DNA of 64,000 bases, from assembly GCA_033558025.1 (NCBI GenBank), contig JAUCEF010000007.1, positions 9,176,001 to 9,240,000 on the forward strand. Direction: 5' to 3'. This stretch comes from Phytophthora sp. 'mugwort'. Lineage: Eukaryota; Oomycota; Peronosporomycetes; Peronosporales; Peronosporaceae. Within the stretch, counting starts at the first letter, position 1. Each line of letters opens with the position of its first letter. Positions 1-10,516 of this stretch are shown here, one piece after another. The notes below the pieces were generated by a model, which was not told the DNA's origin, ran no database searches, and saw only the letters and a list, made by a program, of their open reading frames with translations. The position numbers and the translations under genes are program-made.

Positions 1-480
1 CGTGCGTTTCCACAGCCAGAATTGTCAGCAGCAGAGTCATCTTGGCGCCTGCCACCACATTCATCAGCACAAGCGCCATCTTCACAGTTGATCACCACAC
101 ACACGCAGCCACTACATAATAGACATGTAAATCGCCGCTCAAACGCAATTCAAACGGTGCAGCACAGACGTTGCATGTGGGCGTCACGTCCCGTCGTCCA
201 CCACCGAGCTATCGCCCTCGCCAACGGTGTTGGCCGCAGCAGTGGCGGCGACAGCAGCATGCCTCCGCGAGAAGCTTCGCTCCCACAGCTAGGGGTGGCT
301 TGATATCGTTCTTTGTAGATCTGGACACGACCACAAACAGTGAGGGCTGAAAAATCGATGGCGATGCTCTCTATCGACATCCTCTCACTAGCTATCTCGA
401 TCTGTCGTGCAGCAGCCGGCTTTGCAGGGTTGGCTAATGCGACTTGAACCCTGTCGAATGTTGCCGTTGTCACTGAAGAC
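1..480. other. No gene recognised
   Basis: Short overlapping reading frames occur on both strands but none resembles a known protein. The segment lies beyond the C-terminal end of the piggyBac-like remnant and may belong to the 3' part of that element. No terminal inverted repeat or TTAA target could be assigned. Confidence 0.3.
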
Positions 481-489
481 TTTGTTCGC

Positions 490-1580
490 AGAGTAAAACT
501 ATGGAACTATTGCCAGCACGTCGAAGTCGTAGTCTGGCAGCACCACAGTTTGGGGCTCCGTGGTGAACTCCTTGGCATAGACACACACAATGGGAGTGGC
601 AGTAGTTGGTAACCTTCGTAGGGGACTTCCCCACCCACCTGCAAATATTACACCTCCTCCGCTTTCCGTTCGTGTCTGTTTGTATCTGTCTCGACGATAC
701 GGAGGTGCATCTGGACACTGGTTTGGCCATTTGACCACAGGTCGATCAAGACAATATGATTTCCTCACTAACATCAGCACCGGCCGGTATACTTCTGCCG
801 TAGAACATGCGGCTCTCACTCGGGGCATGCGCCCAATGCCCACTAATATGCTCGCCGACCGGTTCGGTCATAAATACGCGGTGGGGGTCCCGTGATGATG
901 GCTCAGGTGTTGCTAGACACATAGGCAAATTGGCGTTTGACCGTCCGAGTTCTATAAGCGCGAGGGCAAGTTGCTTATGCCAGCGCTTGTAGCTGTGGCC
1001 ATCCGCAATTGAGAAGTCCCCGCGAATCTGGTCAGCCAGCTGACTACTTGCATGTTTTGGTTGTACTCCATAACATAGCTAGACGCTCGGAAATCTCGTG
1101 ATATGTTTCCTATCGTCCGACTTACACGACAGTACCGCTGATGCATCCGCATTGGACACCATGTTCACGATATTGCCGTCACAACACGAAGCGACTACCA
1201 TAAATATTTCCACAAAAACAATATTCCTATTTTAATGCTGCGCTCTGCTCTACCAACACCGGCTGACGCATGTCACATCGGGAGCATTTGTCGTCCTTGC
1301 TCAGTATAGTATGACCGGGGAAGTGTTTGCTCTTATTGCGAATGGTTCCTCGCCCAACAAGCCTTTCACACGTAGAGCTCGAGCACTTGAATGGACCCAT
1401 AGTAGTTATCCGTGTTCACCACGCGTCTGGACCCCAAGAGTGGCCGAACCACTTCTAGTACATGTTGTCGGATTTGTACGCCTTTGCCACCTCCTCGCTT
1501 AGCGCCAGGGCCTCCTCAGTCCCGACAACACCGTCCAAACGACCCTCGTTATCGCTGCGGTTGCAGTGCAGTTTATAATC
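490..1580 (-). pseudogene. piggyBac-like transposase remnant (DDE_Tnp_1_7 type)
   Basis: Degenerate minus-strand transposase spread over several frames. In order from high to low coordinates are a block reading RVVNTDNYYGSIQVLEL near 1440-1380, matching the piggyBac core around its DNYY/F motif; a KHFPGHTIL block near 1320; DGNIVNMVSNADASAVL near 1175-1130; VMEYNQNMQ near 1075, the family's EYN..M.GVD motif; an SIADGHSYKRWHKQLALAL stretch near 1020-960; and a Cys/His-rich tail CNICRWVGKSPTKVTNYCHS near 650-590, like the C-terminal zinc-binding domain of the family. Stops and frameshifts separate the blocks, so the gene is dead. Its intact form would cut and paste DNA at TTAA sites in the nucleus. 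Family assignment is from remembered motifs; no alignment was run. Confidence 0.6.
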
Positions 1581-1795
1581 GAGAGAGATTTATGTAGACG
1601 AGCAATATAACATGTACAGCCTGAAGTGATACTTCCCGATTGGTTTGGTCGAATTAAACACGATCATATGTCGGCTTTGGCGTGTTGGACAAGCTGCATT
1701 TGCCTCGTCGACAGCAACGTTCCTCTCGGCGACAACGTACTTATCCCCCGTTGCCTTCAGCAAGTTAAGCAGGACGCCACGGGAACCGGTGTACA

Positions 1796-2160
1796 GGCCG
1801 GTACCAAAACCACCGTTCTTCGCGGCGCTGAGGCCCCTGAAGCTGAGGGACCTGAAGATCGCCATCGAGAACTTCGATGGAATGGAGGTATTCTCGGATT
1901 AGGATTTGGTACATAGGGGAAGCGGTTCCTGCAGCAGATTAGAATCGCCGAGGAACTCAGCGGGTGCATGTGAGCCGAGGATTTAAGCTTGATGGCCTCA
2001 GCTGCTATTTGACCGGCAAGCACTTCCACAGTCAGGTGGCTGCTACGCCAAGAACCCGCAAGTCTGGTACTCGATGGACCGGATGAACATAAAGTTCGGC
2101 CCCAGGATCTCCAAGTCGTAAGCGTTCAAGCTCTTCACGTCGAAGAAGAGGGATACCGTT
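1796..2160 (+). pseudogene. Copia gag fragment
   Basis: Contains KLRDLKIAIENFDGMEVFSD, close to the start of Copia gag proteins in Phytophthora as I remember them, followed in shifted frames by a GKRFLQQIRIAEE-like helix. Gag would form the particle that packages element RNA in the cytoplasm. Several frame changes before 2160 show that it is inactive. Confidence 0.5.
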
Positions 2161-2489
2161 GCGTGAAGCGACCACATGCTCTCCTAATGGCCGTCAGCGA
2201 TGCAGTCGGCGGTGCTCACCACCAAGTACTCGAGAATATCGCCAAGTACGCCAGCCCCTCAGCCGAGTTCTAAGGCGTTCTCCTCGCTCACTCAGCCCAG
2301 AGCGAGAGGATTATTTGAGACAGGCAGGGAAACTGGCGCATTTCGCCCAGATGAACGATCTAGCGTCCTTCTGGGATCCAAGCCGGCGGTGGCCACCGTA
2401 AAGAGCACTGGTGTCGGGCGGCACAGAGGCACCGAAGCGCTCAAGGGAAGAAACAAAGCGCCTGTTTCAAGGGTGACAAGGAAGGCAAT

Positions 2490-2991
2490 CATTGAAGTAC
2501 ACGGGTGAGAACGCACCCATCGACCGCGTCGGTGGCGTCATCTGTAGCGACATTAAGGGGCCGATCTCGCCGCTCGACAGGAGCGGAAACATGTACCAAA
2601 TTAACTTCGTCGACCACAAGAGCAATTACTGTCGTGTGTTCCTGGCGAAGACGAAGGACAAGGCGACCAACAGATCGAGTAGTTCCTCGTCTACTTCGAG
2701 AAACGGTTCAACTGCAAGATCCGCTGTCTCCGTACCGATGACGTTGGAAAGTACAAGGTGGTCGACCCGTTCTGCAAGAGCACGGGTGTGTGTCGCCAAA
2801 TGTCTGAGGTCGACAACCAAGCGTCGAATGGGAAGGCTGAGCGCATGAACCAGACGGTGCTGAACATGGTGCGCTCCATGATCTTCGGCCCCGGCCTGCA
2901 CCTGATCTTCTGGGGCGACGCAGCTGAGTATGTGTCGTACATGCTCAACCGAAGTCCGACGCGGAGGAATGTGGGTCGTGGTCGTCGATAG
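2490..2991 (+). pseudogene. Copia integrase core fragment
   Basis: Two frames carry the Copia integrase core. The first reads VGGVICSDIKGPISP followed by a NMYQINFVDHKSNYCRVF strand, where the first two catalytic Asp lie. The second, from about 2758, has SEVDNQASNGKAERMNQTV, which carries the catalytic Glu, and a WGDAAEYVSYMLNRSPTR segment. The enzyme would insert element cDNA into the genome. A frameshift near 2750 separates the halves. Confidence 0.7.
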
Positions 2992-3271
2992 AGGTGCTTA
3001 GGGGAGTCAAGCCCAAATTGACAGACATCGTCATATTTGGCTCTCCGTGCACTGCTATCCGGACGCCGAAGCACAAGACGCTCGATAGTCTCGGGAAGCA
3101 GGACTCATCATCGCCAAGAACGATGGGATCAAAGGGTACCGTGTGTTGTTCACAAAGGACCGTGTATATACCAACCACGCAGCACGTCCAGAACATCAAC
3201 ACCCTGGTCCAGGATGCGAACGCACAGCTTATTCGCCAAGTAGACGAAGCAAATGAGGCGGAGACCAGCGG

Positions 3272-3420
3272 CAAGAAAATCGCCGAGTCCAAGATCGCTG
3301 AGTCCGACAGGATAGCTGAGTCCAAGTCCAAGATAGCTGAGTCCGACAAGATATCTGAGTCCGAGGCCAAGATCGCTCAGTCTGACGACAAGCTAGCTGA
3401 TGCTAAGGTTAAGTTAGCTA
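3272..3420 (+). repeat. Degenerate in-frame repeat encoding KIAESD units
   Basis: Within the Copia frame just after the integrase, about seven tandem units of roughly 12-27 nt encode variants of KIAESD (KIAES, RIAESKS, KISESEA, KIAQSDD, KLADAKV). The stretch is charged and predicted helical. It lies in the variable linker between integrase and RT, a place where replication slippage is tolerated. Confidence 0.6.
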
Positions 3421-3744
3421 TATCCAGCGACAAGTTTGGTGGATCAAGTAACGATGTTGGACATCGGAAGGAGCCATGAGCTGTCTCCGGGAAGCCCAAG
3501 ACACGCGGCAAGCGTAGAACTCGAGGAAAGCTGTTGGTTCACAAGGCAGTCGATGAGACGCCAGCGACAAACCCGGCGATGGGAATGAAGACGCATTCCG
3601 GCGGGAAGAAGACCTCGCCGCGCGAGATTGGCGGCGCGATCTACCGCGTAGATCCGATGAAGTAAAACACCGCAATGAAGAGCGACAAGCGCGTGGAACG
3701 GAAGCGCGCTGCGGACTCCGAAATTGATTTGCGGAAGGCCAACG

Positions 3745-3798
3745 GGACGGACGCAAACGATATGAACGAAGACGGACGCGAACGATATGAATGAAGAC
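3745..3798 (+). repeat. Short tandem repeat, about 25-bp unit
   Basis: Two copies of a unit beginning gacggacgc and ending atgaa, plus a partial third, lie in the Copia integrase-RT linker. The two copies differ at few positions, so the duplication is young relative to the decay of the element. Confidence 0.55.
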
Positions 3799-3834
3799 GG
3801 ACGCGGATGGGAACTCGAGCTCTAGAAATTGCGC

Positions 3835-4290
3835 ATGGTAGCGTGCGGAAACGAGCAGCTGTTCGGCAAGGACTACACGCTAACATTCGCCGCCGTCATG
3901 GACATGACGACGGGCAAGGTCACCTTGGCGCTATCGGAGATATGGGATGTGTCATCATGATATGGCGACGTGTCCAGCGCGTACGTCAAGGCCTCGACGG
4001 AACCGGACCTCAGCAGCTACCTGTACGTACCGCAAGGTATGAAGGTGAGCGAGATGGAGCTTCAGCAACTGAGACTACAGGATGCTGGACAAGTTGTACT
4101 TCGACTTCAGCGCAGCCATTATGGTCTCAAGCAAGCGGGGCGGTTCTGGGCTCAGCTACTGCATTAGGAGCTACTGCGAGTCGGCTTCGTGCAGTGTGTC
4201 ACGGACCCGTGTCTCTTCTACAAGGGGGATAGCGGCGGTAATGTCGAGGGCGGGTACGTCGAAGACTTACTGGCGACGGGAACTTCCTCA
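3835..4290 (+). pseudogene. Copia reverse transcriptase fragment
   Basis: Frames in order show YTLTFAAVMDMTTGKVTLAL, SSAYVKASTEPDLSSYLYVP, the Copia-diagnostic SHYGLKQAGRFWAQLLH, and VTDPCLFYK followed by GGYVEDLLATGTSSAA. The catalytic YVDD box has become YVED, and the frame changes at least twice, so the enzyme is inactive. The C-terminal RT and RNase H are missing. Confidence 0.75.
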
Positions 4291-4397
4291 GCGGCGTGCC
4301 TGGCCCGCCATCCGCTCCGCCGAGTCGCTGTGGACAGGGCCTGCTGCGTGCTGTCGCGCTGGACTTGGCATGACTCCATCTTCAAACGAGGCCAACG

Positions 4398-4727
4398 TCA
4401 GGTTTCGGCCGAGTCACACGCGCGTCTCCGCAAAAAGCGAAAGGTGCTGCTGCCGGCGGACACGACCGAAGCCTGGTTGTCCTCGACTCGATGATCTTTA
4501 AGCCTGTTGAGGCGAGCCCCGATATCACCCTTCAGCTCGTTGATCAGCTCAAGCAACCTGGTCATGCCCTCACCCGAGCTGGAGGATGTACTGGCTCCTT
4601 CGTCGTCGACTTGGGCCACGGCTGGTGCTTGGACCTGATGCTGGACAGCTAGGTCCATGAGCATTGAGCTCATAACCTGGTAAATGTCGGCACAAGGCAT
4701 AGAGCCCGCTTGAGTGATGAGTGGCAA
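4398..4727 (-). CDS. Unidentified ORF, 109 aa
   Basis: Reads as a plausible soluble protein: a helical N-terminus with MSSMLMDLAVQHQV, a Ser-rich hinge and a predicted helix MTRLLELINELKGDIGARL followed by basic residues. No family recognised. It sits antisense to, and just beyond, the broken end of the Copia RT, so it may be a fragment of another mobile element. Weakly supported as a gene. Confidence 0.25.
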   Translation of the reverse strand: MPLITQAGSMPCADIYQVMSSMLMDLAVQHQVQAPAVAQVDDEGASTSSSSGEGMTRLLELINELKGDIGARLNRLKDHRVEDNQASVVSAGSSTFRFLRRRACDSAET

Positions 4728-6041
4728 AAGTCAAAGTAAGTTCATTATGCACATTAGACTACCTTCTTTCTACGGTCTTACCTTTCTTGTGCGTTTTCTT
4801 CGTATGTAGGACCGGTTACTGGCGACGCCGTAACCACCGCGCCGAGATCGCATATAACGGAAGGCGAGTGTAACCACCACCAGGATTTGGCCAACAGCCT
4901 AGTCGAGAACTCGGCTAATCATCGAGTTGAGACCTCAATTAGCCACAGAGTCGAGAACTCAGCTAACCGCCAAGTCGAGAACTCGGCTGGAGAACACCAC
5001 CTTCCGATACAAACTGTGTGGTGCAAGAGCTGCATCTGCTTAAACCGTACTGGGAGCGAGTAGTGAACGGGGCCGGCACTATTACGTGGAGAATGCTATC
5101 CGAATGGATTTGGAGGGTTACGCGACCGTACGGGACAAAGAGCGACTCCTGCTGCAAGATATCGTCGCCGACGACGAGTGAAGAGTGCTGTGAGTTTCGA
5201 TTGTTCAGCACTACTCCTGAGTCATGCCGAAGATTTTTGGTGAACGAAAATTCAGACATGATTGCGACGAGGATACTTCGTATTACGTGAACGTAGTATG
5301 AATCCAACGACATTATTCTTACCGTCGGAGAAGACCAGGTATGGCCGGTCTTCTCCGGCGCTAAACAGGCCTATGAAAATGAGCGCGAAGCCACGTAGCA
5401 AGAGGAACGAGGCGACACGAATCAGGCCCTTATTAACTTTTGGTTCGTATTCAGATCGCCAGAACCGATGCGCCAGTTGTCGATATCGAAGAACGTGGTT
5501 CGAAACGTAGAAGTTGTAGGCGACTGGGCGGCAAGGACGGACGGCATGCATGTGGAGCTACTATGGCGTGGCTCAAGCAAGGGCAAGGGGGCGCCGATAC
5601 AAAGGAAGGGGCGCCAGTATGATTTTCCCCGCGGGTGCAGTGAGTGTGCCGAAGGTACGGAGGGTACACTACCCGCCGGCGTAAATAGGGAGATCAGCCG
5701 TGAAAAACCCTTGGATCCAACAAGTTGATTTCTTTATTGCAATTCAGTTGGTTTGTTCTAACTCTTTACAGCATTCTGCTTCCATATATTTCGAGGACCG
5801 TCCAACCCAACGACGGCTCGTGGCATTGACCAACCGAATCATCGGTAGCTACAGGCGCGGGACAACTCGAAAAAAATATTGATTCGGATTAATCAGTGCA
5901 ATCATATTTACCAATTGCTGCGACCAAAATACAAGAGCGCAGTGGGAATTTAGACAGGCTCAATGTGAGCCGCGGCCCAGGGCAGTTCGGTTGCAGTGGT
6001 CTTTGCCATTGGCAGTCCGCGATGAGGTCGCCTGAATCTGA
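4728..6041. other. Repeat-derived stretch without a recognised gene
   Basis: Contains a degenerate tandem array at 4895-4990, described separately, and a plus-strand frame at 5018-5290 whose translation (YWERVVNGAGTITWRMLSEW, then TSEECCEFRLF) looks like an eroded retroelement gag, although I cannot assign it. Nothing else convincing is visible up to the Harbinger terminus. Confidence 0.3.
4895..4990 (+). repeat. Four degenerate copies of a 17-bp motif
   Basis: The motif gtcgagaactcggctaa recurs four times at about 20-26 bp spacing, the second copy strongly mutated and the last lacking its end. It may be an LTR or leader repeat of the unassigned element downstream. No function is inferred. 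Confidence 0.5.
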
Positions 6042-6061
6042 GGGTCGTTCTTAATAGCGGT
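6042..6061 (+). repeat. Left TIR of the Harbinger element
   Basis: 20 bp, preceded by the TGA duplication; 19 of 20 positions match the complement of 10273-10292. Confidence 0.8.
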
Positions 6062-6126
6062 GAAACGGTAGAATCGTAGAACCCCGTACAATATCTTCTA
6101 GAAGGATTGCGTAATAAGGTGTTGCA

Positions 6127-6386
6127 TACACTCCGCGACAGATTATATCACCCACCCACGTCGGTGGCTGTAACTCAGTCAATTTTTATAGCTAGAATCT
6201 GCGGTTTAGATATGCTGTTCGTGCTATTGTCCAGCACCAGCTATACGTGCTAACGAGGACGGTTTCGACGTACACGGGAGGGCTCCTATACAAGCGTGCG
6301 GTTTTAGCACCGCGACAGATTAGATCACCCACCTCAGCTACATTAACTTTAAGTATAACGTAACCTAATGAATGTAACAAGTATTC
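6127..6386 (+). repeat. Left arm of the foldback element
   Basis: Complementary to 6788-7047 with a few mismatches. The end motif occurs at about 6131 and again at about 6308. Confidence 0.8.
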
Positions 6387-6787
6387 ACAATTGCTTCAAT
6401 TTCTTCTGACGGACAATCTCGTCCGGCCTTCGTATGGATAGCAGTGATGGCCCAACAAGCTTGTTACCCCTAGACATACTTTATAACCACTAGAATTCAG
6501 GTCACTACTACAATTGCTACCATGGGGGCTCGCAATGTGAGTCACACCTGCATAGATAAAAATCTCTCATATTGCTACTATATTCCATACAACAATGCCG
6601 AATTAGCAACACCTTCAGGGCGAGCTGTGCTAGTCCTCGGTCGTTATTGTCGGCTGTATATAACTCCTGGAATACGATCCTTATGGATGGTAGGGACTAG
6701 AAAGAGGCACGCGTACAGTTTTAGAAGGTTGTCAGTGCCTCAGGGCAGCGTACCACCATCAAGCCCATTCATCTGTTGTACTTGTGC

Positions 6788-7047
6788 GGATACTTGTTAC
6801 ATTCATTAGGTTACGTTATACTTAAAGTTAATGTAGCTGAGGTGGGTGATCTAATCTGTCGCGGTGCTAAAACCGCACGCTTGTATAGGAGCCCTCCCGT
6901 GTACGTCGAAACCGTCCTCGTTAGCACGTATAGCCGGTGCTGGACAATAGCACGAACAGCATATCTAAACAGCAGATTCTAGCTATAAAATTTGACTGAG
7001 TTACAGCCACCGACGTCGGTGGGTGATATAATCTGTCGTGGAGTGTA
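6788..7047 (-). repeat. Right arm of the foldback element
   Basis: Complementary to 6127-6386. It ends with a ggagtgta mirror of the left tip. Confidence 0.8.
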
Positions 7048-7139
7048 GAAGCTAACAAAAATAGAACGGTTCACCAGCTCACGGTGAACGAGGTGAACTG
7101 GGAAACGAGTACTAACAATGTTTTGCACTTACATACAGA

Positions 7140-8536
7140 ATGAACCCAAACCCCAGTGACAAGCAAGAGATCAGCAACGCGGGCTCCTGCTCGTCGCACG
7201 TGTTGCCTTCATCAAGTGCGTTATCGCAAGAACGAGCTGCTTCTGGTGCCTCTAGTCGAGGCGAAGACGTGATGGTTGACCTGCTGCCCGACGGAAATTC
7301 GTGCCTCGGCTCAAGCCGGCGCATTCCCTTGACCCAGCCTTCCGGAATAGGCAGCGCAGACTATGTTTCCTGTCCCACAAACCAAGCTACCGAGCAGCTA
7401 CGCGGGGACCGCCATCCCCGCTCTCCCTTTAGCACAAGCCACGCCGGCTTCACTGGCTCTCAGTGGAAATGATGAGGGCGCTTTCCGGCCACCCGCTACG
7501 AAGAGCTGGCAGGAGTTTTATTCTGACGGTCATGCCAGCAGCATTGGAGCTGAGAGCAACCGTCCATCCTTTTGCCAAATTGGTGGCGAGTCGGCACAGG
7601 ACACTACGCCCGCTGATGATATCGGAGCTGTTGTAGAAGGAGAGGCAACAACGGAGCTGACATTACATGACTTTGAGTGTTCGGTGATGGCCACCGAACG
7701 AGAAAGGCAAATCCGTGATAATTCTTGTCGTCGATAGATCATAGGGAAGGCCACTAAAGAAACCAAATATACCGAGCTACGTGCGTTCTGCATTCGTAAG
7801 GGGATCAGATGCTACAAAACATATCCAAAGCGGGAGTGCTGAGGTTGATCGCACAGCGAAAGAAGCACGGCACAGTGTATGAACCCATTTTTAATGCCAA
7901 ACTGTCTGAGCGTGGAGGTCCGACGAAGAAGCAGGTTCAGTGCCCATCCGTCTGATGAATGTGAAGTTTTCGGACAAACTCGCTGACCGGTTTGTTGCAC
8001 TAGCGGACCAACGCTCACATGCTGACCTTGGCTCCCCCGTGTCGGCCGAAACGCAATTTTGGAACGACGTCCGAGCTGCTTGGTTGATAAAACCCCAGCC
8101 GGGAGATAGATCACCTAATCTCCACACGTCCCGCGTTAAACGCAACAAGCATTAATCCGGTTGCAGTCGTTACCCATTCAACTCAACAACTACGGGCAAA
8201 CTGGAGCTCTGCGCATGGAGCGAGTCGGAAAGCAAATATCCGGTACACTACATCCACTAAGAACAAATGAGGACTTCTACAGCTTCTTCATCGTCGCGTC
8301 GATGCACGTTACGTGCACTTGCATCTCCAAAGCGACCAGGATTTACCGCGGCTGTTAATCAAGAGCTATCGGACGACGTGTCTTGTGAAAGTGGGGGCGG
8401 AAGCAAGCTTGTACCTGCGAATCATCGCAGTCGGAAGAACGAAGTGGCCGATGCTATCCGTGATTTCGGAAATCAATCTTGGCGAGAGGCGATAGCACTT
8501 CGCAAGCAAGAAAACGAAGACGCAGAATTTGTTTAA
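7140..8536 (+). pseudogene. Harbinger accessory protein, Myb/SANT-like, frameshifted
   Basis: A Ser-rich N-terminal frame (ATG at 7140, MNPNPSDKQEISNAGSCSSH) leads through frame changes to a block at 7945-8085 with VKFSDKLADRFVALADQRSH and an ETQFWNDVRAAW helix. This spacing resembles oomycete Myb/SANT-like proteins that accompany Harbinger transposases. A further NEDFYSFF block and a charged C-terminal frame end at 8536. In complete Harbinger elements such a protein brings the transposase to the TIRs in the nucleus. Location inside the TIR-bounded element, convergent with the transposase, supports the role. Stops and at least three frameshifts make it a pseudogene. Confidence 0.5.
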
Positions 8537-9049
8537 TTGAAATAAGAGAGACCAAAAATCTGAAGTACCTACAGCACGATCACAGATGGAATCAAGACAA
8601 GCTGAAATGCAAGATTTCGTGTTTATGACTGATCGCCTGCGAACTCTCTACGTCAGCAAGCACCCGAGGCAAACCAACGGATCCGCAATGACATCGACGA
8701 AGAGATCACTTTATTGAAAAGAAGCTAAACCACAAGCTGGCCGATGCGTTGTAGACAGCAGCATCCATTCTATTAATGCTGCTCTACGAACGAGATTACG
8801 ATGCGGCCTGCTTAATGCTGCGTTTTGGATGAAATAAACAATTCTTCACGCAAGTCAGATACTCCAGGGATACAGTAGTCATTAGTTTCACGTGGATCAG
8901 TTGACAAAACCGAAATGTGACTCTGTGCCGTCCGTCAATATCTATCGCTTCTCTAGCTTCCGCTACCATTTAAAGCTTTCTCCTAGATCCGCACAGAAGT
9001 TGTGCAGTAGAACCATAGTCATAACGCCTGGCTTGCACATTGAGGCTCA

Positions 9050-10102
9050 ACGCAAGCGGAGTGTTAAGTCACCTCCACTTATTTGTTAGCCTCCCGAATG
9101 CTTCCTCAATTTGGAACCGCAGTTGGCTGATGTAGAAGTCGTAAGTGTCGTGAGCAATAATGTGGATTTTTCCAGGCCCCCCAAATGGAATTAGCATGTG
9201 CTCTGATGGAGTATACCCTCCATCACCCATTTAAATACCTATTAGCAGGAAGATTATTCGCAAAAACTGCCAACTTGGACCTCTTGAACGTCCTTAAATC
9301 ATTTATCCGCCTGGCGCCACAACGGCAAAATAAATGAAGCGGCATGAGTGATCACAAGTCACTTGAATGTTCAAGCCCATGTGATGATAGTGCCCTCAAA
9401 AATACGCTCATACATTGCCCGTTTCCTTACGCGCACGTGTGACAATTTTGACTAGCATCCCGTCAACGCAACCAACAGCAGCCATCCAGTACCCCTTCCG
9501 TGCTTTCTCTCCTAAATGCTGCAACCGCACAGTCGATTTCGATCTCATTGGAAGGAAGTTTAGTTTGGAACTCAGAGCGTCGTATAATCGGAGAAATGCC
9601 CTTATGTAAGCACCAATAGAATCAAGCCACACTTATGTGAGCTACGTCGCGCAAATCCAGGTAGGACCCACCAGCGCGGTAGCGCAATGCAATGCAACTT
9701 CTTCTGAAATAGGCGCCATGCCAGTCCCCCTTGTAGACATAGCACCATCAACGCAAAGATCGTGTCGTAGCAAGCGCGACCAAGTGCTCGAAATAGCTCT
9801 CGTCCATTCGGTATGTTCAGTTGAACATTTTTTTCAAGTCGTAGTCTTTGAACGTGTTCGGACCAAATAAGACGCTGGCGAGCGTAGATGCATTCTCTAG
9901 TGTTTATATTCGTAGATGCTGCCGCCAAGGCAAAGGACTTCGCCATCCTTGTAATGTCATCAATCCAGTCGCTGTCGGCATCACCAAAAACCTCATCAAA
10001 GATCTCCTTAGAGTCACTGTTACTATTTATAAGTGCGTGATTGTCCAAGCGGTTCGAGTTGTCATCACAGGAATCGCCATTGCAATCGCTGTCGAGATCC
10101 AT
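9050..10102 (-). pseudogene. Harbinger DDE transposase (DDE_Tnp_4 type), broken
   Basis: Starts with an Asp/Asn-rich N-terminus at the ATG at 10102 (MDLDSDCNGDSCDDN), then a helical region near 9900-9650. The nuclease domain follows with GCVDGMLV (first catalytic Asp) near 9470, an NIQ..CD....F.Y.AV.APG block near 9370-9280 in a shifted frame, VMGDGGYTPS-like residues holding the second Asp near 9215, and a QLRFQIEEAFGRL block with the catalytic Glu near 9100. The order and spacing are those of PIF/Harbinger nucleases. Several frameshifts occur in the nuclease part. It is convergent with the Myb/SANT-like ORF in the same element. Confidence 0.7.
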
Positions 10103-10272
10103 ACTGAGTAGATTGCTTCTCTTGATTGCTTCTCTCCTCTGTGGTAGAAATGTTTCTTATGGAGCAAGATAACGTATGGTTAACGAATCACAGGCACTTT
10201 CACCAGTGAAGCCGAACGGTTGAACGGTAGTATGATCTTGTCTCCACCACTTGTAGAATATTATACAATTCT

Positions 10273-10292
10273 ACCGCTATTAAGAACGGCCC
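10273..10292 (-). repeat. Right TIR of the Harbinger element
   Basis: Complement of the left TIR with one mismatch, followed immediately by TGA. Confidence 0.8.
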
Positions 10293-10516
10293 TGAGACGA
10301 TCCTGTAGATTATAAAGTTTTGCGTTGCGTGAAGCAAGCGTTTCTATTGACAAATTAAGGAACCAAATGCATAGCGATCGATGGAGGTTTCACTAAGAGT
10401 ATATAAAACAAAACTGTTTCTGAGAGGGGGCCATCCTAAAGTTGTACGGTCGCAGCAAAGATACGCATATCATTGGCCTGGTTACTTCAACTTTATAACG
10501 CATAAACCATCCATAT

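Larger units (their letters stand above)
1740..4300 (+). mobile_element. Decayed Ty1/Copia retrotransposon
   Basis: Gag, integrase and reverse transcriptase occur in the Copia order, with integrase before RT, all on the plus strand and interrupted by frameshifts and stops. No flanking LTR pair was recognised, so the limits are those of recognisable coding similarity. The gag start is taken near 1740-1800 and the RT ends near 4290, where similarity stops abruptly. No RNase H block is visible, so the 3' end is deleted. Confidence 0.65.
6127..7047. mobile_element. Foldback/MITE element with about 260-bp inverted arms
   Basis: The left arm (6127-6386) and right arm (6788-7047) are near-perfect inverted repeats enclosing about 400 bp of unrelated sequence. 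Each arm carries the same end motif twice in one orientation: ccgcgacagattatatcacc at the outer tip and a close variant 178 bp further in (6308 on the left). That pattern suggests one small TIR element nested in another, or an internally duplicated arm. No transposase is encoded. The element sits just inside the left end of the Harbinger transposon. Confidence 0.75.
6042..10292. mobile_element. Harbinger-type DNA transposon, about 4.25 kb, with TIRs and TSD
   Basis: Ends are defined by a 20-bp terminal inverted repeat, GGGTCGTTCTTAATAGCGGT on the left (6042-6061), with one mismatch in its right-hand complement (10273-10292). A 3-bp target duplication TGA flanks both sides (6039-6041 and 10293-10295), matching the 3-bp T-N-A duplications of PIF/Harbinger elements. 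Inside are a Myb/SANT-like accessory ORF on the plus strand and a DDE transposase on the minus strand, convergent, which is the classical two-gene layout. Both are mutated. A foldback element is inserted near the left end at 6127-7047. Confidence 0.75.

Noticed and set aside
4895..4990. CRISPR-like array of short repeats
   Set aside because: Only four degenerate copies with no true spacers, in a eukaryotic genome.
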